Assembly: GCA_033239525.1 (NCBI GenBank)
Contig: BSYO01000005.1
Location: forward strand, 496,001 to 560,000
Direction of reading: 5' to 3'
From: Nepenthes gracilis
Lineage: Eukaryota > Streptophyta > Magnoliopsida > Caryophyllales > Nepenthaceae
Length of the DNA: 64,000 nucleotides
The notes beneath the pieces were generated by a model that saw nothing but the letters and a program-made list of their open reading frames with translations, was not told the origin of the DNA and made no database searches. Position 1 is the first letter of the stretch. The number at the start of each line of letters is the position of its first letter. This document shows positions 45,202-57,159 of this stretch, piece by piece. Made by a program: the position numbers and the translations under genes.

Positions 45202-46151
45202 GAGAAGCGATGAGAAAGAAGAGCGAGGAATGGGAGAGGAAAGAGATGAGAAATTATAAAGGAACATTGGATGAATAAGAGGGGGGGGTCGAGGGAGGGG
45301 AAGTCTGACGTGTTCTTAGTTTAAGGAAGAAGGGTTGTTTGGTGAGCTGGGTTTGTCTTTAAGGAAAATTCAGGCTTCCGGTGGTCAGTCACGCAGTCTC
45401 TTTCTCAGTAGTTCTTCTCATCCACTGAATGTTGCAAGCTACTTTACTCTGTTATAAACTCGAGAGACAGAGAGAGAGAGAGAGAGAGGGAGGGAGGGAG
45501 GGGGGAGTGGGTTTGAAGTTTTGTCAGTTGGGAAAACTTTCAGCCATTTGGTCATTTTCGATCTAATATTTTAATAAAGCAGGGAAATGAAAATCTTGGT
45601 TGTTAGAGGTGTCTGCAAGAATCTGAATCAAGATTGCCGAACTGCCAGCCTTCCCTCAGCTAACGATTCTTTATCCGAAAACTAAACTAAAATCTGTTGA
45701 TCAGTTTCATGATTCAGATAATTACACACATTCAAATCGATTGTACTAAACAGATAAAAATAACAGGATATGTTGATTATTTAATGAGATTTTACATTGA
45801 AATATATATAATAATTATAACTTTGTCAAACTAATAAATATTATAATAAATATTACGAATAACAACTCACTCTTGTTGTATCAAGGGATTAAACCACGTC
45901 ATTGTTTATCAACAAGATATAGTTGATGTACTTTTTAAATTATGATTTCATTTGGAAGATTTTAATTTAAATGTTTACACATCACAAACTAAAGAAAAAG
46001 GTCAAAGGTAATAGTCTCATTCTTAGCTTTATACATTGACCCTTAAGTTAAAATTATATTAGTCAAATTGCAAAGTGCATAAAAAATATGAGAAGGAAAT
46101 TCTTTTGGTGGATTTACTTATGCCTTTAGAAATTTGTGTAGGTGATGGTTA
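45202..46151 (-). promoter_or_regulatory. TBL upstream region
   Basis: Sequence between the TBL start codon and element D. A TATA-like TTTATAAC (minus) lies at about 45452-45459, with a (GA)n/(GGGA)n run just upstream of it at about 45466-45506. Another TATA-like stretch, CCTTTATAATTT, lies only about 55 bp before the ATG. The retained upstream space before element D's 5' LTR is 950 bp. Its last five bases (46147-46151, ggtta) are D's left duplication. I cannot pick the actual start site. Confidence 0.5.
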
Positions 46152-46944
46152 TGTTGGGTTATGGGTCACTCCCGTGTGGGCTCATACCCAATTGATGAGG
46201 CGGGTGGAGGTCCATATTCTCACCGCATGAGTTCAGCTCGCTGGATGCTCGAGCGGTTCTTCCAGAATGTCGGATGCTCGCCTTGTGCTCGCTGGATGCT
46301 CGAGCTCATATTCCAGAACGTCGCCCGCTCGCCATGTGCTCGAGAGGCGCTCGAGCACATTTTCCAGAAGGTCGCCCGCTCGATAGATGCTAGATAGGCG
46401 CTCGACGGGCGGACCAGAATGACGGCCGCTCGCTAGATACTCGCCAGCCGCTCGAGCGGCCGTCTGCGATATAAAACGCGCGACTTTCGGTTTAGGGTTA
46501 ATTCCAACACTTTTGAGCGTCGTTCCAGAGAAGTGAAAAGAGAGAAAAGAGAGAGAAGAAGAAGAAGAGGAAGATTTGAGCCTCCGTTCAGGTTTTCAAT
46601 CAGTTTCCAGTCTTCGGTGATCCCACGTACGTGACTCTTGCAACCGTGAAGATCGTCTACCGGGTTCCATCTCTTCTCTTATGCTTTATTCTTCTTGTAC
46701 GGGCTGTCCACATTAGTTGAAACTGTTTTTGGTTGATTTGGGGTTTGTGTAACCGGGTTTGTGTAACCGACCAACAACTGATAGTGAAAACTTTGGACTC
46801 CGTGTCCCGTGGTTTTTCTCCCTCGTTTCTTAGGGAGTTTTCCACGTAAAAATCTCGTCTTTATTGTTTGTGTGTGCTATTCGTGTGCTTGACTTAGCCT
46901 ATTACGTATTTTATTGCGGTTCAAACAAGCTTTTAAATCTAACA
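46152..46944 (+). repeat. 5' LTR of copia element D
   Basis: 793 bp. U3 has four to five 51-bp repeats (about 46240-46460) with GCTCGAG palindromes and TTTTCCAGAA cores. TATAAAA at 46470-46476. R/U5 stem-loop (CTCCCT...AGGGAG) and TTTTCCACGTAAA at 46810-46850. A short GGGTTTGTGTAACCG duplication sits at about 46740-46770. Confidence 0.95.
46470..46476 (+). promoter_or_regulatory. TATA box of element D LTR
   Basis: TATAAAA after the 51-bp repeats, equivalent to 20005-20011 in element C. Confidence 0.7.
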
Positions 46945-46946
46945 AG

Positions 46947-46960
46947 TGGTATCAGAGATC
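46947..46960 (+). other. Primer binding site of element D
   Basis: TGGTATCAGAGATC, two bases after the 5' LTR; initiator-Met-tRNA type. Confidence 0.85.
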
Positions 46961-46996
46961 TTGGTTTGTGTTGGGTCTTGTGAGTTGTTTGAATCA

Positions 46997-47205
46997 ATGG
47001 CATCTTCTTCGTCGAAGAATCTACCTTTTGGCATTGAGCAGTTCAACGGACAGGGAAATTTCATTCTCTGGTAAGAGAGGGTGAAGAATATTTTGACGAG
47101 AGAAGGGACAGTGAAGGCTTTTAAGAAGAAAGATGAAAAGCCGAAAAAGATGACGACGAAGACCTGGCAAGACAAGAGAGATCTTGCAAATTGCACTATT
47201 AAGTT
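46997..47205 (+). pseudogene. gag: Element D gag N-terminus (stop and frameshift)
   Basis: ATG at 46997 (MASSSSKNLPFGIEQFNGQG) is followed after 25 codons by TAA at 47072-47074, in the context TTCATTCTCTGG-TAA-GAGAGG. The Trp-Gln of copia gag is expected here, so CAA-to-TAA fits. The same frame continues ERVKNILTREGTVKA. A one-base loss near 47195 (TTGTGCTCAGTGAC against TTGTGCCTGGCGGAC in C) shifts into the long downstream frame. The TGG|GTAAGAG context is also a good 5' splice-site match (see findings). Confidence 0.88.
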
Positions 47206-49161
47206 GTGCTCAGTGACAACACTCTTCAAGAAGTTATTGGCCTAACTGATCCGGCGGAGATCTGGGAGAAATTGGAGAGCCGTTACAAGTCAAAGTCTTT
47301 GACAACCAGATTGCATGTGAAGAAGCAATTTTATGGCTTGCGGTTATCAGAAGGAGGGAGCTTTGAGAAGCACTTGGATGAATTCAACCAGATATTGACA
47401 CAGATGTCTGCCCTTGATGAGAAAATCAAGGAGGAGGACAAGGCACTGGTTCTACTGGCGTCTCTACCGGCTACTTATGATCACATTGTCACGACCTTAC
47501 TGTTCGACAAGGATACCTTAAAGTTAGATGAAGTTATTGCCTCTTTGCTTATGAACGAGTCCAGACGGTCACAAGGGACATCATCGTCTTCTCATTCTGA
47601 GGTGCTGGTGACTGAATCCAGGGAAAGAAGTAAAAGTCGCCATCAGAAATCAGGAGAAAAAGGACGCAGCAAGTCACGGTCCAGATATCAAAATGTGGAG
47701 TGCCATCACTGTGGCAAAAAGGGCCACATCAAGAAGCACTGCTACAAATGGAAGCGTGAGAATGCTGAAGGTAGTGAGAAAAAGACTGACAAGACTCGGG
47801 AGGAAGAAAGAGCTACTGTTGTTACCGGGACCGATCTTTGGCTAGTGTGCCAAGAGGATGAGGTGGTGAATCTAGCAGATCTTGAGACTAGCTGGGTGGT
47901 GGACAGTGGTGCTTCACTTCATGTCACGTCAAAGAAAGAGTTTTTCATATCATACACTCCTGGCGATTTTGGAGTGTTGAAAATGGGCAATGAAGCTATG
48001 TCCCGTATTGCTAGCTATGGTGATGTGTGTCTCACCACAAGTAATGGAACCAAGTTGCTGTTGAGGGACGTTAGACATGTTTCGGATGTTAGATTGAATC
48101 TAATCTCAGCTGGTAAGCTTGATGATGAGGGTTTTTGCAGCACCTTCTGCACGGGAGCATGGAAGTTGACTAGAGGGTCTCTAGTTGTGGCTCGGGGCAG
48201 AAAAGTTTCTAATTTGTATATGTTGCAAGCTTCGATTATAGCGGGAGATGTGCATGTTGCTAGAGATGATGAGCTTTCAGATTTGTGGCACCGTCGGTTG
48301 AGTCACATGGGTGAGAAGGGCCTGAACTGTTTGGCGAAGAAAAACTGCCTTCGAGGTATGAAGACAGCTCAGTTGAAGACTTGTTCTCATTGCATGGCTG
48401 GAAAGCAACGACGGATTTCATTCAACGGCAACTCATCTACAAGGAAGACGGATCTTCTTGAATTGGTCCACTCCGACATATGTGGTCCATTCAAGGTGAA
48501 GACTCTTGGAGGTGCACTCTACTTCATCACATTTATTGATGACTGCTCTCGGAAATTATGGGTGTATCCGCTGAAATCGAAGGATCAAGCTCTTATGTTC
48601 TTCAAGCACTTTCATGCCTTGGTTGAGAGGCAAACGGGGAAGAAACTGAAATGTATCCGAAGTGATAATGGTGGGGAGTACATCGGAGCTTTTGATGAGT
48701 ACTGTCGATCTCATGGAATTCGTCATCAAAAGACTCCACAGAAGACACCGCAACTGAATGGAGTAGCTGAAAGGATGAATGGGACTTTGATGGAGAGGGT
48801 CCGATGTGTGCTTTCGGAGGCGAAGCTCCCTGGTTCGTTTTGGGGGGAAGCCTTGAGGGCCGTGGCTCATGTCGTCAACTTGTCACCACACGGTACCTTG
48901 AATGGTGAAGTTCCTGAAAAGATATGGAACGGAAAAGATGTATCCTACGATCACTTGCACGTATTCGGATGCAAGGCTTTTGTTCACGTTCCCAAAGATG
49001 AAAGGACCAAGTCGAGTCAAAGACCAGACGGTGCATATTTTCGATTATGGGAAGATGAATTTGGGTATCGTTTGTATGATCCAATTGAGAAGAAGTCGGT
49101 TCGATCTAGGGATGTTGTATTTGTTGAGAACAAGACTATAGAGGATATCGGCAAAGGTTGA
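47206..49161 (+). pseudogene. gag-pol: Element D gag C-terminus, protease and integrase, one open frame
   Basis: 651 codons without a stop. Central gag (EEDKALVLLASLPATYDH, about 47430-47490), an intact CX2CX4HX4C zinc knuckle (CHHCGKKGHIKKHC, about 47702-47745), protease WVVDSGASLHVTS (about 47896-47935), integrase zinc module (LWHRRLSHM to CSHC, about 48283-48395), and DDE residues in LVHSDICGP (about 48470), RSDNGGEYIG (about 48658) and LNGVAERMNGT (about 48754). A short scrambled segment near 49010-49045 is explained by two compensating indels relative to C. TGA at 49159 follows a deletion. The gag start is blocked upstream, so this is not translatable as a normal Gag-Pol. Confidence 0.93.
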
Positions 49162-49275
49162 GTTTGTCTCAAGGATGATGACAATGGCACGTGAATCGAT
49201 CTTTCGCTAACACTTGTCATTCAATGTAATGAAAGTCAAGGCAATGTTGAAGATGAAGAAGATCACGAGACTGCA

Positions 49276-51002
49276 GTGCCCGATAGTGATGAGGATGAGG
49301 CTATTCCTCCTGACACTGCAGAGCCTGCAGAGCCTGTTGAGCCTGTTCCACTCCGACGATCCACGAGAGATCGAAGACCCCCTACTCGTCTGTCAGCCGA
49401 GGAGTATGTGTTACTCACAGACGGAGGAGAGCCCGAATGCTTCGAGGAAGCTATGGAGGATGAACACAAGGCGGAGTGGATGGAAACAATGCAAGAAGAA
49501 ATGGCATCGCTGCATGAGAATCACACTTTTGAGTTGACAAGGCTGTCGAAGGGAAGAAGAGTATTGAAGAACAAGTGGGTCTTCAGATTGAAGACAGATG
49601 AAAATAGCTCACAACCGAGGTACAAAGCAAGATTGGTTGTGAAGGGCTTCAATCAACGGAAGGGTATTGATTTTGACGAGATATTTGCACCTGTGGTAAA
49701 GATGTCTTCCATTCAAGTGGTGCTGGGATTGGCTGCTGTTCTTGACCTGAAGGTAGAACAGATGAATGTGCGGACAGCGTTTCTTCATGGTGACCTTGAA
49801 GAAGAAATCTACATGGAGCAACCGGAGGGATTCCTTGTCAAGGGGAAGGAGAATTTGGTGTGTCATCTCAAGAAGAGTCTGTATGGCTTGAAACAAGCAC
49901 CAAGGCAATGGTACAGGAAGTTTGAGTCTGTCATGGTCAGTCAGGGCTATCAGAAAACGACCTCGGATCATTGTGTTTTTGTTCAGACTTTCTCAGAGGA
50001 TGATTTTGTTGTTCTTCTGCTCTATGTGGATGATATGCTGATTGTTGGGTGTAATACTTCTCGGATTACGGAGTTGAAGCGACAACTTGGGAAATCCTTT
50101 GCTATGAAGGATTTGGGACCGGCGAAGAAAATTCTGGGAATTAGAATTTTTCGCGACCACAAATCAAAAAAGCTATGGATGTCACAAGAGAACTACGTGG
50201 AGAAAGTGCTTCAACGCTTCAACATGGAAAAGGCAAAATCAGTAAGCACACTGCTGGCCAATCACTTCAAGCTTAGTACTCGTCAACGTCGCTCTACTGA
50301 AGATGAAAAGGCACGCATGAGAGGTATACCTTATTCTTCAGCTGTAGGTAGCCTAATGTATGCCATGGTATGTACGAGACCGGATATAGCCTATGCTGTG
50401 GGAGTTGTTAGTCGGTTCTTATCAAATTCCAGTAAGGAGCATTGGTACGCTGTAAAATGGATTCTGAAGTATCTTCGAGGAACTTCCAAGCAGTGTTTGT
50501 GCTTTGGAAGCAATGAGCCTCTGCTGGTTGGATATACTGATGCAGATATGGCGGGTGATGTCGACTCACAGAAGTCTACTTCGGGGTACTTGGTTATGTT
50601 TGCAGGAGGAGCTGTTTCCTGGCAATCGAGATTGCAGAAATGCGTTGCTCTCTTTACTACTGAAGCGGAATTCATTGCTATTACGGAGGCAAGCAAGGAG
50701 ATACTATGGATGAAGAAGTTCATTCGGGAACTTGGTCTCAAGCAAAACCGGTATGTGTTGCTTTGTGACAGTCAAAGTGCAATCCATCTTAGCAAGAACT
50801 GATCTTTTCACGCCAAATCAAAGCACATTGATGTGAGATATCAATGGGTGCGGAATGTTATTGACACGGGTTCGTTGGTGCTGGAAAAGATCGAGACCGA
50901 GGAGAATGGATCAGATATGATGACCAAGACACTACAAAAGGGGAAGCTTGCAACTTGCTGTGCTATCGCCGGGATGACGGCGTATGGCCCCACACAGTCG
51001 TG
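49276..51002 (+). pseudogene. pol: Element D RT and RNase H, one in-frame stop
   Basis: Open from 49276 to TGA at 50800-50802 (508 codons), after which the frame continues to the natural end (...YGPTQS-TGA, 51000-51002). RT blocks: KNKWVFRLKTDEN, AFLHGDLEEEIYMEQPEGF, SLYGLKQAPRQWYRKFES, LLYVDDMLIV (about 50022-50050) and the SAVGSLMYAMVCTRPDI block. RNase H: GYTDADMAGDVD (about 50530), TTEAEFIAITEASKE (about 50655) and CDSQSAIHLSKN (about 50765), so all catalytic acids are seen. The stop replaces TCA (Ser) in C, a C-to-G change. Confidence 0.93.
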
Positions 51003-51012
51003 AGGAGAAGTT
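51003..51012 (+). other. Polypurine tract of element D
   Basis: GGAGAAGTT-type run directly before TGTTGGG at 51013. One G is changed to A compared with GAGGGGAAGTT in B and C. Confidence 0.75.
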
Positions 51013-51797
51013 TGTTGGGTTATGGGTCACTCCCGTGTGGGCCCATACCCAATTGATGAGGCGGGTGGAGGTCCATATCCTCACCGCATGAGTTCAGCTC
51101 GCTGGATGCTCGAGCGGTTCTTCTAGAATGTCGGATGCTCGCCTTGTGCTCGCTGGATGCTCGAGCTCATATTCCAGAATGTCGCCCGCTCGCCATGTGC
51201 TCGAGAGGTGCTCGAGCACATTTTTCAGAAGGTCGCCCGCTCGATAGATGCTCGATAGGCGCTCGAGCGGGCAGACCAGAATGACGGCCGCTCGCTAGAT
51301 GCTCGCCAGCCGCTCGAGCGGCCGCCTGCGATATAAAACGCGCGACTTTCGGTTTAGGGTTAATTCCAACACTTTTGAGCGCCGTTCCAGAGAAGAGAAA
51401 AGAGAGAGAAGAAGAAGAAGAGGAAGATTTGAGCCTCCGTTCGGGTTTTCAATCAGTTTCCAGTCTTCGGTGATCCCACGTACGTGACTCTTGCAATCGT
51501 GAAGATCGTCTACCGGGTTCCATCTCTTCTCTTATGCTTTATTCTTCTTGTACGGGCTGTCCACATTAGTTGAAACTGTTTTTGGTTGATTTGGGGTTTG
51601 TGTAATCGGGTTTGTGTAACCGACCAACAACTGATAGTGGAAACTTTGGACTCCGTATCCCGTGGTTTTTCTCCCTCGTTTCTTAGGAAATTTTTCACGT
51701 AAAAATCTCGTCTTTATTGTTTGTGTGTGCTGTTCGTGTGCTTGACTTAGCCTATTACGTGTTTTATTACGGTTCAAACAAATTTTTAAATCTAACA
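51013..51797 (+). repeat. 3' LTR of copia element D
   Basis: 785 bp, with the same U3 51-bp repeats (about 51101-51320), TATA and R/U5 stem-loop (51663-51702). It ends TCTAACA followed by GGTTA. Confidence 0.95.
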
Positions 51798-54700
51798 GGT
51801 TACGTGGAAAAGAAGCTCCTAACCTTTAAAGAATTTGAGCAATATGATATTTAATTGCCGGAGAAATGCTAAAAATCAGAAAGTTCAAAATACAAATACT
51901 CAGTTCAAGATCAAGATGCTCATATAGTGTTTAGGAGGCTTGTATTTGTTGATACATTAAACATACTTCTGAAGATATTCCAGCCATATTTTCAATCATT
52001 AGTGGGTTTAAATGTGATTATTAACTATTCATTCTCCTCTAATTATTCAATTTTATTTATTATCTAATTTTTTACTTATCTTTTTTAACCGTTCCGAGTG
52101 TATGGACTCTTATAGGCAACAATTATAATCCTAAATATAACATGCACTATAGTATAACTAGCACTACTAAATGACACATTTGGTAGATCACTTACATGGC
52201 TTGTTAGCTTGTATTAAAAATATCGACTCTAGATAATTGTAGTTTCTTGTTGAATTGTGATGATTGATAATTTATGTCATAATTCAGAATAACATAAGTA
52301 TGATTAAGCCTTAATTTTTATATCATGATATTGTACAAAATTAATTAGTATAAAATATTAATAATATTATCTAAAGATGCGGTCAAATTTTCTTCATTTG
52401 ACCACCAATTTCTAGTACTACTCATCATAATTATATATACAAAAATCATCTCATATCAAAATTCTTCAAGATAGCAATAAGATAAAAAAACAAATGATAT
52501 ACAATATCTTAGTCATACTCTATCAACTAATACATGCCACAATTCAAACTACTTAAAACTATTTTCTAAGAATATTTCTAAAATGCAAAAAACTACAAAA
52601 ATATTCATAAGAGTTTTCCGAAGAAGAACATCCTTTGGTTCAAATCTACTAATCGAACCCATCCTATTAAGCTGAAAGATGGTAAATTGTAAGATGAGTT
52701 TAGATCCTAACAAATAAATAATTAATTTGAATAAATATCATATAAGTCACTATGAATATATAACGAATATTGAAATAATAAGCAAAAAGGAACAAAACGA
52801 ACATTGCTTCTATGCTTTGTCGATGAGGCCAACACTTTGCCAAGAAACCCAATGCAGGAGGTGGATCAACCGAACACCATTTAGGAGCGTACACAACTAC
52901 AATACAAATTGTAGACTAAGAAAAATATGAATCAAATGATAATGATAAATATCATTAACTATGGTCAAAAAGTTTAAAGGTCGGTTGATACAGTTGAAGG
53001 GGGATATAGTCAAAGGAGATATGTTTGATCAAACTAAAGAAACAAAATACTAATTGATTAAAATTTACTCAACCAATTTAGAAGTTTAAATAGTCCTTTT
53101 AAGAAAATAAACTCACTTAAAATTATATTACAATTCAACTTGAGTGAAAATAAGAATTTAGGACTCTTTAAATAGAAGTAAAATGATGAACTTGATAGCT
53201 TTGGGACAAGAAAAAAGCTGTCCCCACTTTGAAAATAATACAGGCTGTCGAAACTTTTGGATAATGAGACATTTGTACGTGCTTTGAAAATAACACAAAC
53301 TGTTGTGTGCATGTTACATTAATAATCTTATATGGGCAAACTTTTTAGTTTCTAGGTTAAATTACCTAGACTGTTCTTTGTTGGGTCATCTAGGCTATTT
53401 GGTTTGTTGTGTGTATGGCTCAATACTATAGCATATTCCCTCTCTTCGAAGAAAATTGTCCTTGAGTTTTGCACAAAATTGTTGTCCTAGGTTTTGCGGT
53501 ATACATTTTTTAAGTTATTATTCATTTACCTAAGTATCTTTTGCTGAGAAATTTTCAAGTCAATGAATAAAGAGTTTAGTGTACATTCCTTTATAAATGG
53601 TAATAGATCAGGAATTGGTAATTTTAAACTTGAAGAGAATCGAAATGAGCACGGGCAATGATAATGGCAAATCAGTAGACCTGTAAAAATGGATAATTAA
53701 TTCCGAAATATTCAAAAAGATTATTTTCATAAATACTAAGTCCAAACTTTTTGATGACTTAATATGGTCTAAATTTTTAATCTTTAAATTTATTATAAAT
53801 TTTTATTAAAAAAATACTCTTTTCATAAGCATATCATAATTAGGTCACCTACATTAAATTTAATATGCCTACAGCATAGATTAGTCAACCTCTTGTATTT
53901 GACTGTAGTCTCCTGTTGGTGCTTTTTTTCTAATTTGCTCATGAATCTCTCGGACGCATGTGGCCAATTTCTCAACATCTATGCTAATATGTGCCTTCAT
54001 GGGGAATGGCGTTTGGTCGAGGACGTAGGCCAGTTTACTCCCAAATTTTGTCTCGAAAAGAGATAATTGAATAGTTTGATTTTAAGATAAATTATAAGTG
54101 AATTGGCCTTGAGGGATAACAAAAGTCACAACCATAAAATTAAATGTAAGTTAATGCTTAAATCTAATAAAGCATAAAATTAGTATTCATGCCCTGTTTA
54201 CAAGTACCCAAAAAAATTTTAATTTTTAAAAATTTTTTAGATTTTGTAGTGACTTTTTCTTTTTAAAAATCAAATTTTCCCTTTTTTTCAAGAAAATAAA
54301 TAAATTAAAACTGTTGATTATGTATGAAAGATCTCATTTTTGAGATATGTATGAAAACGTATTCTCTCCCTCCTACCTAAACCCAAACATCATCGGAGAT
54401 GTAAAGCATCTAGTAAAAATAACAGGTTATATCTGAATGTTCTACGCACTTTAAATTGATACTTAATGCATAAAAATAACTTAAGAATAAATTTAGTTTA
54501 TAAGAAAAATAATTATACAAAATAAAAATAATATTACTCTCATCGACCACTTATTAGAAAGACTTGTCACTAAAAAAAAAATCCCAGAAAATGATATTAC
54601 CCTATATATTTTCTGTTTCAAAATTGAAAAAAAATTAATTAGACATTAGATTTTAAATTTATAATTTAGACAAGAACAAAGCAAAATTTCAAAATTTTCA

Positions 54701-55131
54701 ATATTGATAAAGAGTTTCATTAGACTTCAGTGAAAAACTGATAATTTAATGCTACAGTGCTTTTGTCCTATGTATGAGATAACATTTCTTTCGGACTTCA
54801 CTCTGCATCTCTATCAATATAAAAATAGATTAAAATTTTAAAGAGTTAAACCATATATTTGCTTTATCATTTTAAAGAATAAGAACAATTTAAAATAAAT
54901 GATTTTTATGGTCTAACTATAGTCTATATAAATTGCTACCCATTAGTAGATACGAGAAACCCTCAAAAGTCGATAATCATAAGTAATTGTCGAGGAGTGA
55001 TAGTCATTGATAACTCCCCTAGAAGGATTATAGTTCAAACTATATTCTTCAATTATTTATCATTTTTGTGATACTTTCAAAAAATATATTCAAAATTTAA
55101 AAATCTACGTAAATTTTTTCAAACTTTACAT
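51798..55131. other. AT-rich intergenic DNA with a weak gypsy trace
   Basis: Mostly AT-rich with short frames. A GC-richer piece at about 53890-54060 reads on the minus strand as TPFPMKAHISIDVEKLATCV and REIHEQIRKK, which loosely resembles the region after the gypsy integrase core; I would not rely on it. No other gene, tRNA or defined repeat was recognised. Confidence 0.5.
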
Positions 55132-55807
55132 TTATATTATTCCACAAATTCAGATTGTCCTATGGATTAGAGGGCCGCGAATTAGATTTTTACGTTAGGT
55201 TAATCTGATACGGATCCGATTTTCATAATCTCAAATTTAAACCCCACGCAACACAATTGAAAACGAAAGGTCAAAAGATAGCAAAAATTACTCTTACCGT
55301 ATATCATCTGATACTCAAGTCAAATATCTTTTCATGCGTAGATGCATGTAGTGGTAAATTGAATGCTCGGGTGTGCCCAAAAAAAGGGCGGTTTGGTATA
55401 CACCTAATTGAGGGGTGACTTAGAGATATAAAAGGCAAACCTCCTGAGTGAAGGGAAAGACCCCTAAAAAGAGGAGAAACCTCCTGGATGGCATCCTCGG
55501 ATGAAGAGCTGGATTCCTTATCAGAGAGTTAGCATTTCTTTGATTGGAGGAGTTCATGAGATGCCTTCTGGAGAGAGAATTCTTCCCTACCAACCTATCC
55601 AATTTCTCCCCTCTTCCTCTCCTTTTTTTCCCTCGGGGCCCTTCGTCCTCCCTTTTGTTAGGATAAAGGGAATATTTATAAAGTTGGATAGTGGTTATCC
55701 TTATCCATTAACAACCAGCAATGACAATTGTCAGTGACAACTGTCCGTGGATAAAATAAAACGGTTGAATAGTTTCTCTTCTCGAGTCGGGTATACCGAA
55801 CCCATCA
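55132..55807 (-). repeat. 3' LTR (left copy) of the minus-strand gypsy-like element
   Basis: Homologous to 58566-59260 along its length (for example TATGGATTAGAGGGCC against TACGGATTAGAGGGCC, and AACGGTTGAATAGTTTCTCT against AACGGTTGAACGGTTTCTCT). Left edge approximate. Confidence 0.75.
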
Positions 55808-55920
55808 CTAGCTTCTCATATCGGGTGATTTAAAATTTTCAACCCCCAATATGCCTTTGATGGGACCCTATCTATAGGTTTTGATTTATCGGCTTGCTAT
55901 CCTTGGAAATTTTGATTTTC

Positions 55921-56408
55921 AAAATTCGATCTTTTCAAGGCCACTTGGTGATGCAATTGAGTTTAAAAATCTGACCTTTTCTGGACTATTGGGTGATGTT
56001 ACCGAGTTTTAAAATCTGACATCTTCTGGACCGCTAGGTGATGTAATTGAGTTTTAAAATCTGAACTCTTCTGGGCCGTTTAGTGAAGTAACCGAGTATT
56101 AAAATCGAATCTTTTTTAGGATGCTCAATAATATAACCGAATTTCAAAATCCGACCTCTTCTGGGCCACTCGGCGAGGTAATCGAGTTTCAAAATCCGAC
56201 TTCTTCTGGACTACTCGGTGATGTAACCGGGTTTTAAAATCTAATTTCTTTTTGGGTCGCTTGGTGGTATTATCAAATTTCAAAATACGATTTCTTTTAG
56301 GCAACTCGGTGATATAACCAAGTTTTGAAATCCGATCTCTTCTTAGCCGCTCGATAATGTAACCGAGTTTTAAAATATGACCTCTTCTGAACCGTTCGGT
56401 GACGTACG
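55921..56408. repeat. Minisatellite, ~45-46 bp units
   Basis: About ten to eleven diverged copies of a unit such as CTTCTGGACCGCTCGGTGAT followed by GTAACCGAGTTTTAAAATCTGAC, in the element interior next to its 3' LTR. Same position as the 57-bp array in the Tat element. Confidence 0.9.
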
Positions 56409-57159
56409 ATAATATGTCGTATGAGCAGATAAAAAAATTATACTTTTAATTAAACATGATTCAAGCAAGTAGTGTGACATATGCAAAACTTACCTGGATT
56501 CAACTTGGAATCGTTGTTAATGTTCGAGGTCTTGGGAGCATTAGTTCTACGGTCAATGCTTTATTCGTCAGATTTATGCCAACTTGGGCTCTTATTTGTT
56601 ATAGATGCCATCTAGGGGGTATTTGAGGACCCCTTTTGGTCCTAAGGGGTTGACTCCGTACTTCATATACGAAGCCTCTACCGTACAATCAGCTATGGCA
56701 ACCAGCACCTAGTGTGTGCTTGACGATTCTGGTGCTTCTTGTTGAGTTATGCATCCAAGGCCATTAAGTCCAAGAATAGAGAAGAGATAGAGGCTGAGGG
56801 AATCATGGAGATGAGCACACTAAGACCAAACCTTCTGTGTCTGAGGATCAGGAGGAGGTTCTAATCGAAAGGCCTGTGGAAGTGATCGACGTGTCAGCTG
56901 GATCAGGCTTGGTAGCCTAGTTGAGCAAAGTGACATTGATGGCCGTCGACTCGTATGTGATTGCGAAATGACCGTTAGGTCCTCCACAGTGATGGGGCAC
57001 TATTTTTCTCTCTGCTTCTATCATCGGACTGGAGCATTAATAGAAAAGGCAATAGGAGGAACATTGTGGTTGGGCAACGCTTCCTCTCTATTCCTGCCCT
57101 CGAACAAATTCTAGATGTCGGACTAATCCTAAAAGTCGGATTGGGTTACAGCCAAATTG

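Larger units (their letters stand above)
46152..51797 (+). mobile_element. Copia element D: full-length Ty1/copia, Tork/Tnt1-like, best preserved
   Basis: 5,646 bp, plus strand, perfect GGTTA duplication (46147-46151 and 51798-51802). LTRs of 793 and 785 bp are about 97-98% identical by hand, most differences being transitions. Same family as C. All domains are present; two long open stretches (47206-49161 and 49276-50802) cover late gag to integrase and RT to RNase H. Disruptions: TAA at 47072, a frameshift near 47195, a frameshift near 49155, and TGA at 50800. Confidence 0.96.

Noticed and set aside
45202..45267. Upstream in-frame ATG of TBL at 45267 (22 extra residues)
   Set aside because: The extension is Ser/Phe-rich without family similarity as far as I recall, while the ATG at 45201 gives the expected MQPPRRK start and size; not excluded.
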